A DNA stretch of 32,581 bases from CAYQUC01 sp964514215 (GCA_964514215.1 CAZEPW010000040.1:1-32581), one strand, 5' to 3'; positions 8,854-17,205 are shown, numbered from the stretch's first letter. Notes: a model not told the origin generated them from the sequence alone. Numbers and translations are program-made.

Positions 8854-9537
8854 ATGAGCACAAAAACAATTATTCGAAATGGCCTATGGGATAACAATCC
8901 TGCTCTGATTCAATTACTTGGACTTTGTCCAATGCTTGCTGTCTCGAATACCACAATAAATGCCTTGGGAATGGGCTTAGCCACAACTTTAACGTTACTC
9001 TCAACAAATTTAATCATATCACTCACTCGGCATTGGGTGCGTCCCGAAATACGAATACCGGTATTTGTGTTAATCATTGCTGCAGTTGTTACGGCTATTG
9101 AATTATTTATGAACGCATTTTTTCATCAATTATATTTAATATTAGGGGTCTTTATTCCGTTAATAACAACAAACTGTATCATCATCGCGCGCGCTGAATC
9201 TTTTGCGTTTAAAAATAATCCTTTAGACTCGAGTTTAGATGGCTTGTTTATGGGGCTTGGATTCACCGCGGTATTAGTCGTATTAGGCGCAATAAGAGAA
9301 CTCATTGGTTTTGGAACTTTCTTGCAACAAGCAGAGCTTATGTTTGGAGCCGGTAGCGAGTGGTTAACCGTCACTGTTTTTGATGGTGGTTTTTTATTAG
9401 CCGTTTTTGCACCGGGTGCATTTATCGGGTTAGGTTTATTAGTTGCACTCAAAAATGTTATTGATAAATATCAAAAATCCAAAACTACAAATTCAATTAA
9501 TGTGTCAATAACACCTGCTGTTACTGAATCCATTTAA
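8854..9537 (+). CDS. rsxE: Rsx/Rnf electron transport complex subunit E
   Basis: RsxE pairs with RsxA in the membrane; the two share fold and cysteine motifs. Here L-L-G-L-C-P-M-L-A-V (Cys25) and I-P-L-I-T-T-N-C (second half-repeat) are intact, as is the F-A-P-G-A-F-I-G-L-G block near the C-terminus. There are about six hydrophobic segments across 227 residues. It is the last rsx gene, and nth starts 19 bases later as in E. coli, so the two are probably on one transcript. Confidence 0.97.
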   Translation: MSTKTIIRNGLWDNNPALIQLLGLCPMLAVSNTTINALGMGLATTLTLLSTNLIISLTRHWVRPEIRIPVFVLIIAAVVTAIELFMNAFFHQLYLILGVFIPLITTNCIIIARAESFAFKNNPLDSSLDGLFMGLGFTAVLVVLGAIRELIGFGTFLQQAELMFGAGSEWLTVTVFDGGFLLAVFAPGAFIGLGLLVALKNVIDKYQKSKTTNSINVSITPAVTESI

Positions 9538-9556
9538 TATTAAGTTACAATTTTTT

Positions 9557-10192
9557 ATGATACCTCAACGACGCCATGCAATATTTAACCGGTTAAAAAA
9601 ACACATTCCCGAGCCTACCACGGAACTAAATTATAACTCTACATTTGAATTATTAATCGCAGTTATATTGTCAGCTCAAGCAACCGACAAAGGGGTAAAT
9701 AAAGCAACTGAGGTATTATTCAAAAAAGCCAATACACCCAAAAAAATTGCTAAATTAGGTGGAATTGGATTAAAACAATACATCAAAACTATTGGGTTAT
9801 ATAATACCAAAGGTAAAAATATCATTAAAACCTGCGATATGTTAATAAAGCAACACAACAGCGAAGTTCCCGATGACCGAGCAGCCCTAGAAGCCTTACC
9901 CGGTGTCGGTCGTAAAACCGCAAATGTCGTTTTAAATACCGCATTTGGTCACCCAACTATCGCAGTTGATACGCATATATTTAGAGTATCGAATAGAACC
10001 GGTCTTGCTCCCGGAAAAAATGTTGTCGAGGTTGAGAAAAATTTATTAATTAATGTCCCAGAAAAGTTTAAACTTGATGCGCACCATTGGTTAATTTTAC
10101 ACGGTCGATATACCTGTATAGCACGCAATCCACGTTGTGGTTCCTGCGTCATTGAAGATTTATGTGAATTTCAAGAAAAAAACGTAGACTAA
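9557..10192 (+). CDS. nth: endonuclease III (DNA glycosylase/AP lyase)
   Basis: Endonuclease III removes oxidised pyrimidines from DNA and cleaves the resulting abasic site. The 211-residue protein matches the E. coli enzyme in length and landmarks: helix-hairpin-helix L-P-G-V-G-R-K-T-A with catalytic Lys120, catalytic Asp138 in V-D-T-H, and the C-terminal 4Fe-4S ligands C187, C194, C197 and C203 with the expected 6-2-5 spacing. There is no strong ribosome site, so coupling to rsxE is likely. Confidence 0.97.
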   Translation: MIPQRRHAIFNRLKKHIPEPTTELNYNSTFELLIAVILSAQATDKGVNKATEVLFKKANTPKKIAKLGGIGLKQYIKTIGLYNTKGKNIIKTCDMLIKQHNSEVPDDRAALEALPGVGRKTANVVLNTAFGHPTIAVDTHIFRVSNRTGLAPGKNVVEVEKNLLINVPEKFKLDAHHWLILHGRYTCIARNPRCGSCVIEDLCEFQEKNVD

Positions 10193-10228
10193 TTTTTTAA
10201 TTGCACTAATAGTAAAAATAACAATATT

Positions 10229-10654
10229 ATGTTTTCTCAAGACCGCTCACAACTACGCAAAATGTTTTTTGATGCTTGGAACAATCATCAAAATAATACT
10301 GCTTTATCTGCAATGGAACAGATCATTGTTAATATTATCAATTTGCATCCGGAGTATCACGAATTACTCGGTAACGAGAATGACTTCATCGATAAAGATT
10401 ACTTACCTGAAAATGGTGAAACCAACCCTTTTTTACACATGGCAATGCACATTTCAATACACGAACAACTCGCAACCAAACGCCCACAACAAATTACCGA
10501 TTTACACCAACAACTACTGAATAAAATTCAAGATGTTCATGAAGTTGAACATCAAATGATGGAATGTCTAGGACAAATGATCTGGCAGGCTCAGCGGAAT
10601 AATGTTATGCCCGATGAATCTCACTATATTGATTGCTTAATGAAACTTACTTAA
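10229..10654 (+). CDS. DUF1841 family protein
   Basis: This 141-residue cytoplasmic protein has the family's recognisable start (M-F-S-Q-D-R-S-Q-L-R), a central N-P-F-L-H-M-A-M-H-I-S-I-H-E-Q segment (about 71-85) and an E-H-Q-M-M-E-C-L-G block near 110-119. DUF1841 proteins occur in beta- and gammaproteobacteria and have no assigned role. The cluster of His residues in the central helix could bind metal, but that is inference. It follows nth by 36 bases and converges on the SUMF1-like gene with only 22 bases between stops; no terminator hairpin is visible there. Confidence 0.88.
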   Translation: MFSQDRSQLRKMFFDAWNNHQNNTALSAMEQIIVNIINLHPEYHELLGNENDFIDKDYLPENGETNPFLHMAMHISIHEQLATKRPQQITDLHQQLLNKIQDVHEVEHQMMECLGQMIWQAQRNNVMPDESHYIDCLMKLT

Positions 10655-10676
10655 TAACAACTCTCAAGTTAACAAA

Positions 10677-11495
10677 CTATTTTACGTCATAAGCACAACG
10701 AAACCCAATTGAACCATAAACAGCGTTACCACTATTGGGTTGCTTAACATTTCGATAAGAGTTTCTTAGGTTTTTAGTATTTTCATCCCATGAGCCACCA
10801 CGCACCACACGCTTATTGCCTGATTTTGGTGCAGCGAGTTTTCCTTTTGAATAAAGTGTAGCAATTGCATTTTTTTCATACCAGTTGGCTGTCCATTCCC
10901 CAGCATTGCCATGCATATCAAACAAGCCCAATGGATTAGCCGCACGACTTGCCACAGCCCACGTTCGATCTTCACCGCAACCATCAAACTCAGCCTTAAC
11001 CGAACCGACGGTGTGGTTATCATCATGAATGGCATTTTTACAATCGATGTTATCACCTGTTGGATACGCCGATTTTGTACCCGCTCTTGCCGCTTTTTCC
11101 CATTCAGCTTCATAAGGCAATCGACCGGATTGGGTTTTGCAATACGTTTGTGCATCTTGCCAATCGATACAATTAATAGGATGTTTAGCGCGCTTAGGAG
11201 CATTTAAATTACAGTATTTATTACGCTTAAAATCCTTTGGTTTATTACATTGGCCACTTGCAATGCACTTTTCATATTCAGCTACAGTAACTTCATTTTT
11301 ATCCATTTTAAATGCCGGCACAGCGACTTTGATGCCACCAGCCGGCCCTTCATCAACATCACACTTCGAATCATTAACCGAACAGCCCATATTAAAAATA
11401 CCAGCAGGTATCAGAACAACTTCTTTCGAAACAGCGCTATTAGCAAAAAATGAAAATAAAAGAATAGTGAGATATTTGAGGCTGATGAGTTTCAT
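10677..11495 (-). CDS. secreted SUMF1/FGE-fold protein lacking the catalytic Cys
   Basis: The 272-residue protein starts with a signal peptide (about residues 1-23) and then a full formylglycine-generating-enzyme-like (SUMF1) domain: V-L-I-P-A-G-I-F-N-M-G-C, D-K-N-E-V-T-V-A-E-Y, R-L-P-Y-E-A-E-W-E-K-A-A-R, D-M-H-G-N-A-G-E-W and R-G-G-S-W, ending G-F-R-C-A. In genuine bacterial FGE the G-G-S-x segment is followed by a copper-binding Cys; here it reads G-G-S-W-D-E-N, so sulfatase-activating chemistry is unlikely, and no sulfatase is nearby. Eleven cysteines after the signal suggest disulfides. Many such proteins are binding or assembly domains of unknown role. The gene is divergent from hvfA. 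Confidence 0.87.
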   Translation of the reverse strand: MKLISLKYLTILLFSFFANSAVSKEVVLIPAGIFNMGCSVNDSKCDVDEGPAGGIKVAVPAFKMDKNEVTVAEYEKCIASGQCNKPKDFKRNKYCNLNAPKRAKHPINCIDWQDAQTYCKTQSGRLPYEAEWEKAARAGTKSAYPTGDNIDCKNAIHDDNHTVGSVKAEFDGCGEDRTWAVASRAANPLGLFDMHGNAGEWTANWYEKNAIATLYSKGKLAAPKSGNKRVVRGGSWDENTKNLRNSYRNVKQPNSGNAVYGSIGFRCAYDVK

Positions 11496-12064
11496 TTGAT
11501 TTATTAATCTTATTTTTAGTGTAAGAATAAAAACAAACTAAATTATATTGGCTATTTATTCAAGTGCAAAGTCCATGGTCTTTAAAATTACTGAATTTTA
11601 TTGTTATTAATAACGTTTAAAAAACATACAAGTACATCCCCTAAATCAATAAATTAATCGAAGCATTAATTGTTACTTAACAAAAAGCGGCCTTTTACAC
11701 TAAATTCAAACCCGACAGTATGATCTGATACATAACTTTTCACTTTTTTATAACAAAATGTTAGAAAATCTTTTTTTATTCTGTGATAACAGCTATCATG
11801 AAGCGTTCTACAATAATAATTAACTATAAAAAACAGTGGTTTACCAATTTGAAACTATCTAATCGATACTTTACAAATACAGTTTAGTTTTCTTAATTTT
11901 TTATTAATTGCTGAAACTTTACTCGATCGGTAATGTCATATCTGACAATGCGAGTGTTTCGTTAAATATTCTCGTAGAACAACAAGTTCGGAATAGAATA
12001 ACAATTATCTGAATTTATAAACGAGTTAATAAACTCACCTTTTATAACATTATGGAGGCACTCG
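11496..12064. promoter_or_regulatory. 569-bp divergent intergenic region upstream of hvfA
   Basis: I see no coding frame. This stretch must hold the promoters of the SUMF1-like gene and of hvfABCX. A perfect 5-bp inverted repeat tgtca-tatc-tgaca (11934-11947) and gagtt-aata-aactc (12023-12036) are possible operator sites but too short to assert. hvfA has an excellent ribosome site, GGAGG at 12054-12058, six bases before the ATG. I found no convincing sigma-70 or RpoE-type promoter; a GGAAT/TCTGA pair near 11990-12013 has too short a spacer. Confidence 0.5.
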
Positions 12065-12574
12065 ATGTCAAATAACAACTTATTAAAACCAATCTCAATA
12101 GCAATTAGCACCGCTGTAGTAACATTAGCGGCAACAGGAAGTGTTTCTGCAGCAGACACAAACCCATTTGGAATGAATGAATTAACTAGTGGTTACATGC
12201 AAGTTGCTGAAGGCAAATGTGGTGAAGGCAAATGCGGCGGCACAATGAAAAGCAAGAAAGGCAAAGAAGGTAAATGTGGCGAAGGCAAATGCGGCGGCAA
12301 TAAGAAAATGGGTAAAGAAGGCAAATGCGGTGAAGGCAAATGTGGCGAAGGTAAATGCGGCGCTGACAAAGGAAAAGGTGCTCATAAACATGCTAAAGGT
12401 GTAGAAGGTAAATGTGGCGAAGGCAAATGTGGCGAAGGCAAATGTGGCGGCGATAAAAAAGGCGCTCATACTCACCATAAAGACGGTGAAGGCAAATGCG
12501 GCGGCGACATGAAGAAGAAAAAAATGGGTAAAGAAGGTAAATGCGGTGAAGGCAAATGCGGCGGCAGTAAATAA
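12065..12574 (+). CDS. hvfA: HvfA-family RiPP metallophore precursor (EGKCG repeats)
   Basis: The 169-residue protein has a leader that looks like a signal peptide (residues 1-30, cleavage near V-S-A-A) and then a low-complexity region with 13 copies of E-G-K-C-G. The Cys are at 52, 57, 71, 76, 88, 93, 98, 117, 122, 127, 145, 160 and 165, and no cysteine lies outside a motif. They form clusters of 2, 2, 3, 3, 1 and 2 separated by Lys/Gly and His-rich spacers (A-H-K-H, A-H-T-H-H). In the HvfA/bufferin family, MNIO enzymes convert Cys in this motif to oxazolone/thioamide groups that bind copper; that is known for the family and inferred here. A strong ribosome site and first place in the operon fit high expression. 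Confidence 0.93.
   Translation: MSNNNLLKPISIAISTAVVTLAATGSVSAADTNPFGMNELTSGYMQVAEGKCGEGKCGGTMKSKKGKEGKCGEGKCGGNKKMGKEGKCGEGKCGEGKCGADKGKGAHKHAKGVEGKCGEGKCGEGKCGGDKKGAHTHHKDGEGKCGGDMKKKKMGKEGKCGEGKCGGSK
12208..12570 (+). repeat. minisatellite-like coding repeats of hvfA
   Basis: A 15-base unit close to gaaggcaaatgtggc recurs 13 times, singly or in tandem pairs and triplets. Third-position changes (tgt/tgc, ggt/ggc, aaa) show the copies are not all recent. Slippage between units would change the Cys number in steps of one without a frameshift. Confidence 0.85.
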
Positions 12575-12591
12575 GCTGAGTATTTGTAACC

Positions 12592-13443
12592 ATGAGCAAA
12601 CATAAATATCCAGTTCATGGCGCAGGACTTGGTCTGCGGCGATCCATTATGGATTCGCTCGCAGATCATCCTCATCCCCAAGTCGACTTTATGGAAGTCG
12701 CTCCAGAAAACTGGATTGGTGTCGGAGGCATATGGGGTAAAAAGTTCCGAGCCTTCACTGAACAAACTCCTTTTATTGTCCACGGATTATCACTCTCTAT
12801 TGGTAGCCCTGCTCCACTAGACGAAGCTTTTATTCAACGCGTTAAACGCTTGATGAAAGAACACAACATAAAACATTACAGCGAACATTTAAGCTACTGC
12901 AGTGATCAGGGACATTTATACGATTTAATGCCCATCCCCTTCACTGAAGAAGCCGTTAATCATGTTGCTGAACGAATTCAACGAACTCAAGATATTATTG
13001 GCGAACAAATCTCAATGGAAAATGTTTCTTACTATGCTGCTCCCGGTAAGGAAATGGAAGAAATTGATTTTCTCAATGCAGTATTAGAAAAAGCCGATTG
13101 TAAATTTTTATTGGATGTCAATAACATTTACGTCAATAGCATTAATCACGGCTATGATGCTTCTGAGTTTTTAAAATCCATACCAAGTGATAGAATATCC
13201 TATATCCATATTGCCGGCCATTATAACGAAGCTGACGATCTCCGAGTGGATACCCACGGCTCTGATGTTATTGATCCAGTTTGGGATTTATTAGATCAAA
13301 CCTACCAATTGTATGGCACAATTCCAACATTACTCGAACGTGATTTTAATATTCCCGCTGTTCCTGAATTATTATCTGAAGTAGATACCATTGCCTCCTA
13401 TCAGAATAAATGGCTTAACGCACAAAATGCAAACATCAAATAA
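12592..13443 (+). CDS. hvfB: HvfB-family MNIO (DUF692) RiPP-modifying oxygenase
   Basis: The 283-residue protein is a DUF692 TIM-barrel enzyme of the multinuclear non-heme iron oxidase (MNIO) type, which modifies cysteines of partner peptides. Conserved blocks are visible in order: G-L-G-L-R (12-16), E-V-A-P-E-N-W (35-41), V-H-G-L-S-L-S-I-G (63-71, His64), S-E-H-L-S-Y (97-102, His99), M-E-N-V-S-Y (142-147, Glu143), L-D-V-N-N-I-Y-V-N (174-182, Asp175), H-I-A-G-H (206-210), V-D-T-H-G (219-223) and L-L-E-R-D (247-251). All likely iron ligands are present. It starts 17 bases after hvfA and overlaps hvfC by 17 bases. Confidence 0.95.
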   Translation: MSKHKYPVHGAGLGLRRSIMDSLADHPHPQVDFMEVAPENWIGVGGIWGKKFRAFTEQTPFIVHGLSLSIGSPAPLDEAFIQRVKRLMKEHNIKHYSEHLSYCSDQGHLYDLMPIPFTEEAVNHVAERIQRTQDIIGEQISMENVSYYAAPGKEMEEIDFLNAVLEKADCKFLLDVNNIYVNSINHGYDASEFLKSIPSDRISYIHIAGHYNEADDLRVDTHGSDVIDPVWDLLDQTYQLYGTIPTLLERDFNIPAVPELLSEVDTIASYQNKWLNAQNANIK

Positions 13444-14221
13444 AACTGAACAACCGGAATTTATTCGCCGTCAATACGAATTTGCTGCCCACATACGAGA
13501 TCCGGAAAATAATCCGGCACCAGCCGATGTAGAACAACGTCGGATGAAAATTTATAACGAATTATTTTATAATAATGTCGAAGGATTCATGTCGAACAGT
13601 TATCCTGTTATCCATAGCATATTGGGTGAACAGGCTTGGCATGAACTTATTCGAGATTATTTTTCAAAACATCTATCACACACACCGTTGTTTCCGGAGA
13701 TGCCACGAGAGTTTTTAAAATATTTAGAAAATGATCGCAAACCGACAGAAACTGATCCACCTTTTTTTTTAGAGCTCGCTCATTATGAATGGGTAGAGCT
13801 TGCATTAGGCCTGCTCGATCTCGAAAATGATATAAACAAAATCGATGCCGATGGCAACCTACTCGATAATACTCCCGAGATGTCATCACTAGCGTGGTCG
13901 CTAAGCTACAATTTTCCTGTACACACGATTAGTCCCGAATTTCAACCACAACAACAACCGGAACAAGCAACCTATCTTGTCGTTTATCGAGACACAAATG
14001 ACAAGATTGTGTTTATGGAGTTAAACCCCGTAACCGCACGTTTATTACAGCTAATACAGGAAACAGGCAATACTAGTCCTGCAAAAACCGGCCGAGCGTT
14101 ATTAGAAATAATTGCAAATGAAATGAACCACCCAGACCCTAGCGTTGTCATAAACGGAGGTCTGCAAACAATGCAGGAGTTACGTTCCAGAAATATACTA
14201 CTGGGTACACTTAAAAACTAA
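13427..14221 (+). CDS. hvfC: HvfC-family RiPP maturation partner (DUF2063)
   Basis: HvfC/BufC proteins bind the precursor peptide and present it to the MNIO enzyme. This one is 264 residues, with an N-terminal DUF2063 helical domain (about 10-110, containing R-R-M-K-I-Y-N-E-L-F-Y-N-N-V-E and S-Y-P-V-I) and a C-terminal winged-helix-like recognition part (about 165-260, with L-N-P-V-T-A-R-L-L). I chose the ATG at 13427, inside the last codons of hvfB, because the alternative start at 13391 is a TTG and adds 12 residues without family similarity. The 17-base overlap with hvfB implies translational coupling. Confidence 0.93.
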   Translation: MQTSNKTEQPEFIRRQYEFAAHIRDPENNPAPADVEQRRMKIYNELFYNNVEGFMSNSYPVIHSILGEQAWHELIRDYFSKHLSHTPLFPEMPREFLKYLENDRKPTETDPPFFLELAHYEWVELALGLLDLENDINKIDADGNLLDNTPEMSSLAWSLSYNFPVHTISPEFQPQQQPEQATYLVVYRDTNDKIVFMELNPVTARLLQLIQETGNTSPAKTGRALLEIIANEMNHPDPSVVINGGLQTMQELRSRNILLGTLKN

Positions 14222-14245
14222 CATGATACAAGCTGGAGTGGTTTT

Positions 14246-14839
14246 ATGAATATGTTAATACGAATGCAGGGTTTATTAGAACAAACCAAAACACTAGACT
14301 TTCTTGGCCCATTAGCATTACGACTTTATTTAGTACCCGTCTTTTGGATGGCCGGCATGAATAAATACAACGGCTTTAGTGATACTGTTGCATGGTTTGG
14401 TAATCCAGATTGGGGCTTAGGTTTGCCCTTTCCTGCAGTAATGGCATTTTTAGCAACCTCAACTGAATTAGTTGGAGCCGTTATGTTACTTTTAGGGTTA
14501 GGCGTTCGCTGGATTTCAATCCCATTAATGATCACCATGTTAGTCGCAATATTTAGCGTACATTGGAAAAATGGCTGGCAGGCCGTTGCTGACCCAATGT
14601 CGTGTTTATTTAACTGCAGTGATGCATCCGAAGCTATTATTCGATTAAGTAAAGCAAAAGACGTTTTAAAAGAAAATGCAAATTATGATTGGATTACCGA
14701 ACAAGGTAGTTTAATTATTTCCAATAACGGCATCGAATGGGGAGCAACTTATTTCATTATGTTACTTGCGTTATTTTTTATCGGTTCAGGGAAATATGTC
14801 AGTATCGATCATTGGATTAAACAAAAATTCAATCCTTAA
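14246..14839 (+). CDS. hvfX: HvfX-type DoxX-family membrane protein
   Basis: The 197-residue DoxX-like protein has four hydrophobic segments (about 20-42, 62-84, 86-106, 166-182). DoxX-like proteins are regular members of HvfABC/bufferin operons and are annotated there as copper-RiPP maturation partners, though their reaction is not established. Possible redox or metal residues are H106 and the pair C120-x3-C124 in the loop after the third helix. The start is supported by GGAG 7 bases upstream. It is the last gene of the operon, 24 bases after hvfC, and is followed by a strong hairpin shared with argG. Confidence 0.9.
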   Translation: MNMLIRMQGLLEQTKTLDFLGPLALRLYLVPVFWMAGMNKYNGFSDTVAWFGNPDWGLGLPFPAVMAFLATSTELVGAVMLLLGLGVRWISIPLMITMLVAIFSVHWKNGWQAVADPMSCLFNCSDASEAIIRLSKAKDVLKENANYDWITEQGSLIISNNGIEWGATYFIMLLALFFIGSGKYVSIDHWIKQKFNP

Positions 14840-14865
14840 ATAAATACTCTAGTTAAGTTTAACGA

Positions 14866-14896
14866 AGGTTGGGGTTTACTACATTCACCCCAACCT
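14866..14896. terminator. bidirectional terminator between hvfX and argG
   Basis: The arms aggttggggt (14866-14875) and accccaacct (14887-14896) pair perfectly over 10 bases around an 11-base loop. It lies between convergent hvfX and argG, with T/A-rich sequence on each side, and can serve both transcripts. Confidence 0.8.
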
Positions 14897-14909
14897 ACAT
14901 TATTTTACA

Positions 14910-16127
14910 TTATTGTTTACGTTTTGCGATGCGTAAACGTAGGGCATTTAATTTAATAAAACCTTCTGCATCTTGCTGGTTATAAGCACCGCCATCATCT
15001 TCAAAAGTTGCAATATTTTCATCAAATAAACTATCAGATTCAGATTTACGTCCAACAACAATAACATTACCTTTATATAATTTTAATCGCACGACACCAT
15101 TTACTGTTACTTGAGACACATCGATCATGGTTTGTAGCATGGTTCGTTCCGGCGACCACCAATAACCATTATAAATTAAACTGGCATAACGTGGCATTAA
15201 CTCATCTTTTAAATGCGCCGCTTCTCGATCCAGTGTAATGGATTCAATAGCTCGATGCGCTTTCAACATAATTGTTCCAGCAGGCGTTTCATAACAGCCA
15301 CGCGATTTCATGCCAACATAACGATTCTCAACAATATCATCACGACCAATACCATTAGCACCACCAATCGAATTTAACTGCTCCATCACGCCAGCCGGTG
15401 ATACCGGTTTACCATCAATAGCAACCACATCACCTTTTTCAAAACTTAGCTCAATATAAGTTGCGGTATCCGGTGCTTGTTCTGGTGATACTGTCCAACG
15501 CCACATATCGTCTTCAGGCTCAGACCAAGGATCTTCCAAAATGCCACCTTCGTATGAAATGTGTAATGAATTAGCATCCATAGAATAGGGCGATTTTTTA
15601 CCGCGTTTTTGTTCAATAGGAATATTATGCTCGGCAGCATAAGCCATTAACTTTTCACGAGAATTTAAGTCCCATTCTCGCCAAGGCGCTATGACATGAA
15701 TATCCGGCATTAAAGCATAGGCTCCTAATTCAAAACGTACTTGATCGTTGCCTTTGCCAGTTGCACCATGTGAAATCGCATCAGCTCCAGTTTTTTTGGC
15801 AATTTCCACCAAACGCTTTGCAATTAAAGGACGAGCGATTGAAGTACCTAGTAAGTACTCACCTTCATAGATAGTATTTGCCCTAAACATTGGAAACACA
15901 AAATCACGTGCATACTCTTCTCGCAAATCTTCGACATAAATTTCATTAACCCCCATGGACTCTGCTTTTGCTCGTGCAGGTTCAACTTCCTCACCTTGTC
16001 CAATATCTGCAGTAAAAGTCACGACTTCACAACCGTAATTATCTTCTAACCATTTCAAAATAATGGAGGTATCTAATCCACCGGAGTAAGCAAGTACAAC
16101 TTTGTTTATTTTTGCTGTTTTTGACAT
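14910..16127 (-). CDS. argG: argininosuccinate synthase
   Basis: ArgG joins citrulline and aspartate with ATP in arginine synthesis. The 405-residue protein has the N-type ATP pyrophosphatase loop A-Y-S-G-G-L-D-T-S (13-21), the G-A-T-G-K-G-N-D-Q-V-R-F-E block, and S-P-Y-S-M-D-A-N near 180-190, all intact. I chose the ATG at 16127, which has TTGAGG about 7 bases upstream; an extension to a TTG at 16148 adds seven residues with no support. There are no other arginine genes beside it. It appears to be transcribed alone. Confidence 0.97.
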   Translation of the reverse strand: MSKTAKINKVVLAYSGGLDTSIILKWLEDNYGCEVVTFTADIGQGEEVEPARAKAESMGVNEIYVEDLREEYARDFVFPMFRANTIYEGEYLLGTSIARPLIAKRLVEIAKKTGADAISHGATGKGNDQVRFELGAYALMPDIHVIAPWREWDLNSREKLMAYAAEHNIPIEQKRGKKSPYSMDANSLHISYEGGILEDPWSEPEDDMWRWTVSPEQAPDTATYIELSFEKGDVVAIDGKPVSPAGVMEQLNSIGGANGIGRDDIVENRYVGMKSRGCYETPAGTIMLKAHRAIESITLDREAAHLKDELMPRYASLIYNGYWWSPERTMLQTMIDVSQVTVNGVVRLKLYKGNVIVVGRKSESDSLFDENIATFEDDGGAYNQQDAEGFIKLNALRLRIAKRKQ

Positions 16128-16248
16128 AGCGAGCCTCAAAAGATCCAAATTTAATGACTATAAAAGGCCAGATTATACCCTGTTTCACTGGATCAACAGC
16201 ATTATAAACTTAGAAAAATATCAATTTGATGGTTTATAGCTCAAAAGA

Positions 16249-17205
16249 CTAACGTTCAGAGCTCAGATTAGTCTCAATAATATCGATATGAACACGTCGA
16301 TTTTTAGCCCGACCTTTTGCGGTTTTATTAGAAAGAATGGCATGATCTCGTCCAAAATAACGTGTAAATAGGTATTTCACCGGAATCCCTTGTGTTTCTA
16401 AATAATTTTGCACATTAACGGCTCGCTGTTTACTGATAGCGGTACTCTGGGTTTTGCTGCCCAAATCATCAGAATAACCTGACACAATAATATGTTTATT
16501 TTTCTTACTCTTTTTCAATTTTTTAACAAATAATTTTAATTTCTTTTTCGCCTTAGATTTTAATACAGCCGAATTCGCAGCAAAATAGATCGTATCTGGC
16601 TCATTGTCATCAAAAATTTCGACTACTTTTATTGGTTTAGGCTTAGGCTTGGGTTTTGGCTTAGCTTTAACGATGATTGGTTTTAATGGTAAACTCGCAA
16701 TACATGTTAAAAATTGAGGTAAACGCTCTCTAAAATTAATTGGCGAAATCGATACTGTTATATCATTACGCACATCCGACCAACTTTTATAGCTTAAAGT
16801 TGGAAACATACCGTCTTCTAACTCGGATATAACTTGCATCGAAACTCTATGTTCCAAGGTAAGTGCATTATGTTTGGGTTTTAGTTTAATTTTGGCGATT
16901 GGACGCAGTAAAGAGGTGTGATTCCATTTTGGTGGCATCGAAGTCAATTTCGCCTTAATATCTTGCCCCGGTATTCGATTGATATAAAGCTGAAAATGCA
17001 GTCCTTGATCACGGTAGATTTGCTCAAATTCAACTTTACCGTAGAGAGGAATTGATTGACGCAAAATACAACTTTTCTTATTAGCAACTACCCCCCAGTC
17101 AGCTTCATTTAATGTTTGGCCATAATCGACAATATTAGCCGGCACAGCAGTTGCTAAATTCAGCGTGACAAAACCAATAAGAAATTGAGAATATAACAAA
17201 TTCAT
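16249..17205 (-). CDS. MotY-like periplasmic protein with OmpA peptidoglycan-binding domain
   Basis: The 318-residue protein starts with a signal peptide (about 1-20). Its N-domain resembles the MotY N-terminal domain (Y-G-Q-T-L-N-E-A-D-W then C-I-L-R-Q and G-K-V-E-F-E, residues 28-61). A K-P repeat linker follows (180-190), then an OmpA/Pal C-domain (206-310) with the peptidoglycan-contact blocks V-S-G-Y-S-D-D-L-G and G-R-A-K-N-R-R-V. MotY helps form the outer ring of sodium-driven flagella, but no other flagellar gene lies in the window. It could equally be a general MotY_N-OmpA envelope protein. The linker and helix before the OmpA domain are very Lys-rich. Confidence 0.82.
   Translation of the reverse strand: MNLLYSQFLIGFVTLNLATAVPANIVDYGQTLNEADWGVVANKKSCILRQSIPLYGKVEFEQIYRDQGLHFQLYINRIPGQDIKAKLTSMPPKWNHTSLLRPIAKIKLKPKHNALTLEHRVSMQVISELEDGMFPTLSYKSWSDVRNDITVSISPINFRERLPQFLTCIASLPLKPIIVKAKPKPKPKPKPIKVVEIFDDNEPDTIYFAANSAVLKSKAKKKLKLFVKKLKKSKKNKHIIVSGYSDDLGSKTQSTAISKQRAVNVQNYLETQGIPVKYLFTRYFGRDHAILSNKTAKGRAKNRRVHIDIIETNLSSER

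Noticed and set aside
11990..12013. RpoE-like promoter (GGAAT ... TCTGA) before hvfA
   Set aside because: The spacer is about 11 bases instead of about 16, and the -35 element is incomplete.
12208..12570. Regularly spaced repeats that could suggest a CRISPR array
   Set aside because: The repeats are 15-base coding units in frame with a protein, with no unique spacers of uniform length and no cas genes.
12182..12599. Long reading frames on the strand opposite hvfA, rich in Phe/Ala/Thr
   Set aside because: They are the mirror of the EGKCG repeats, which contain no stop codons in other frames; no ribosome site or family likeness.
13391..13426. Longer hvfC starting within hvfB at 13391
   Set aside because: The start codon would be TTG and the extra 12 residues show no likeness to the family; the ATG at 13427 is better.
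16128..16148. Seven-residue N-terminal extension of ArgG
   Set aside because: It needs a TTG start, while the ATG at 16127 has a good ribosome site and matches the usual ArgG N-terminus.
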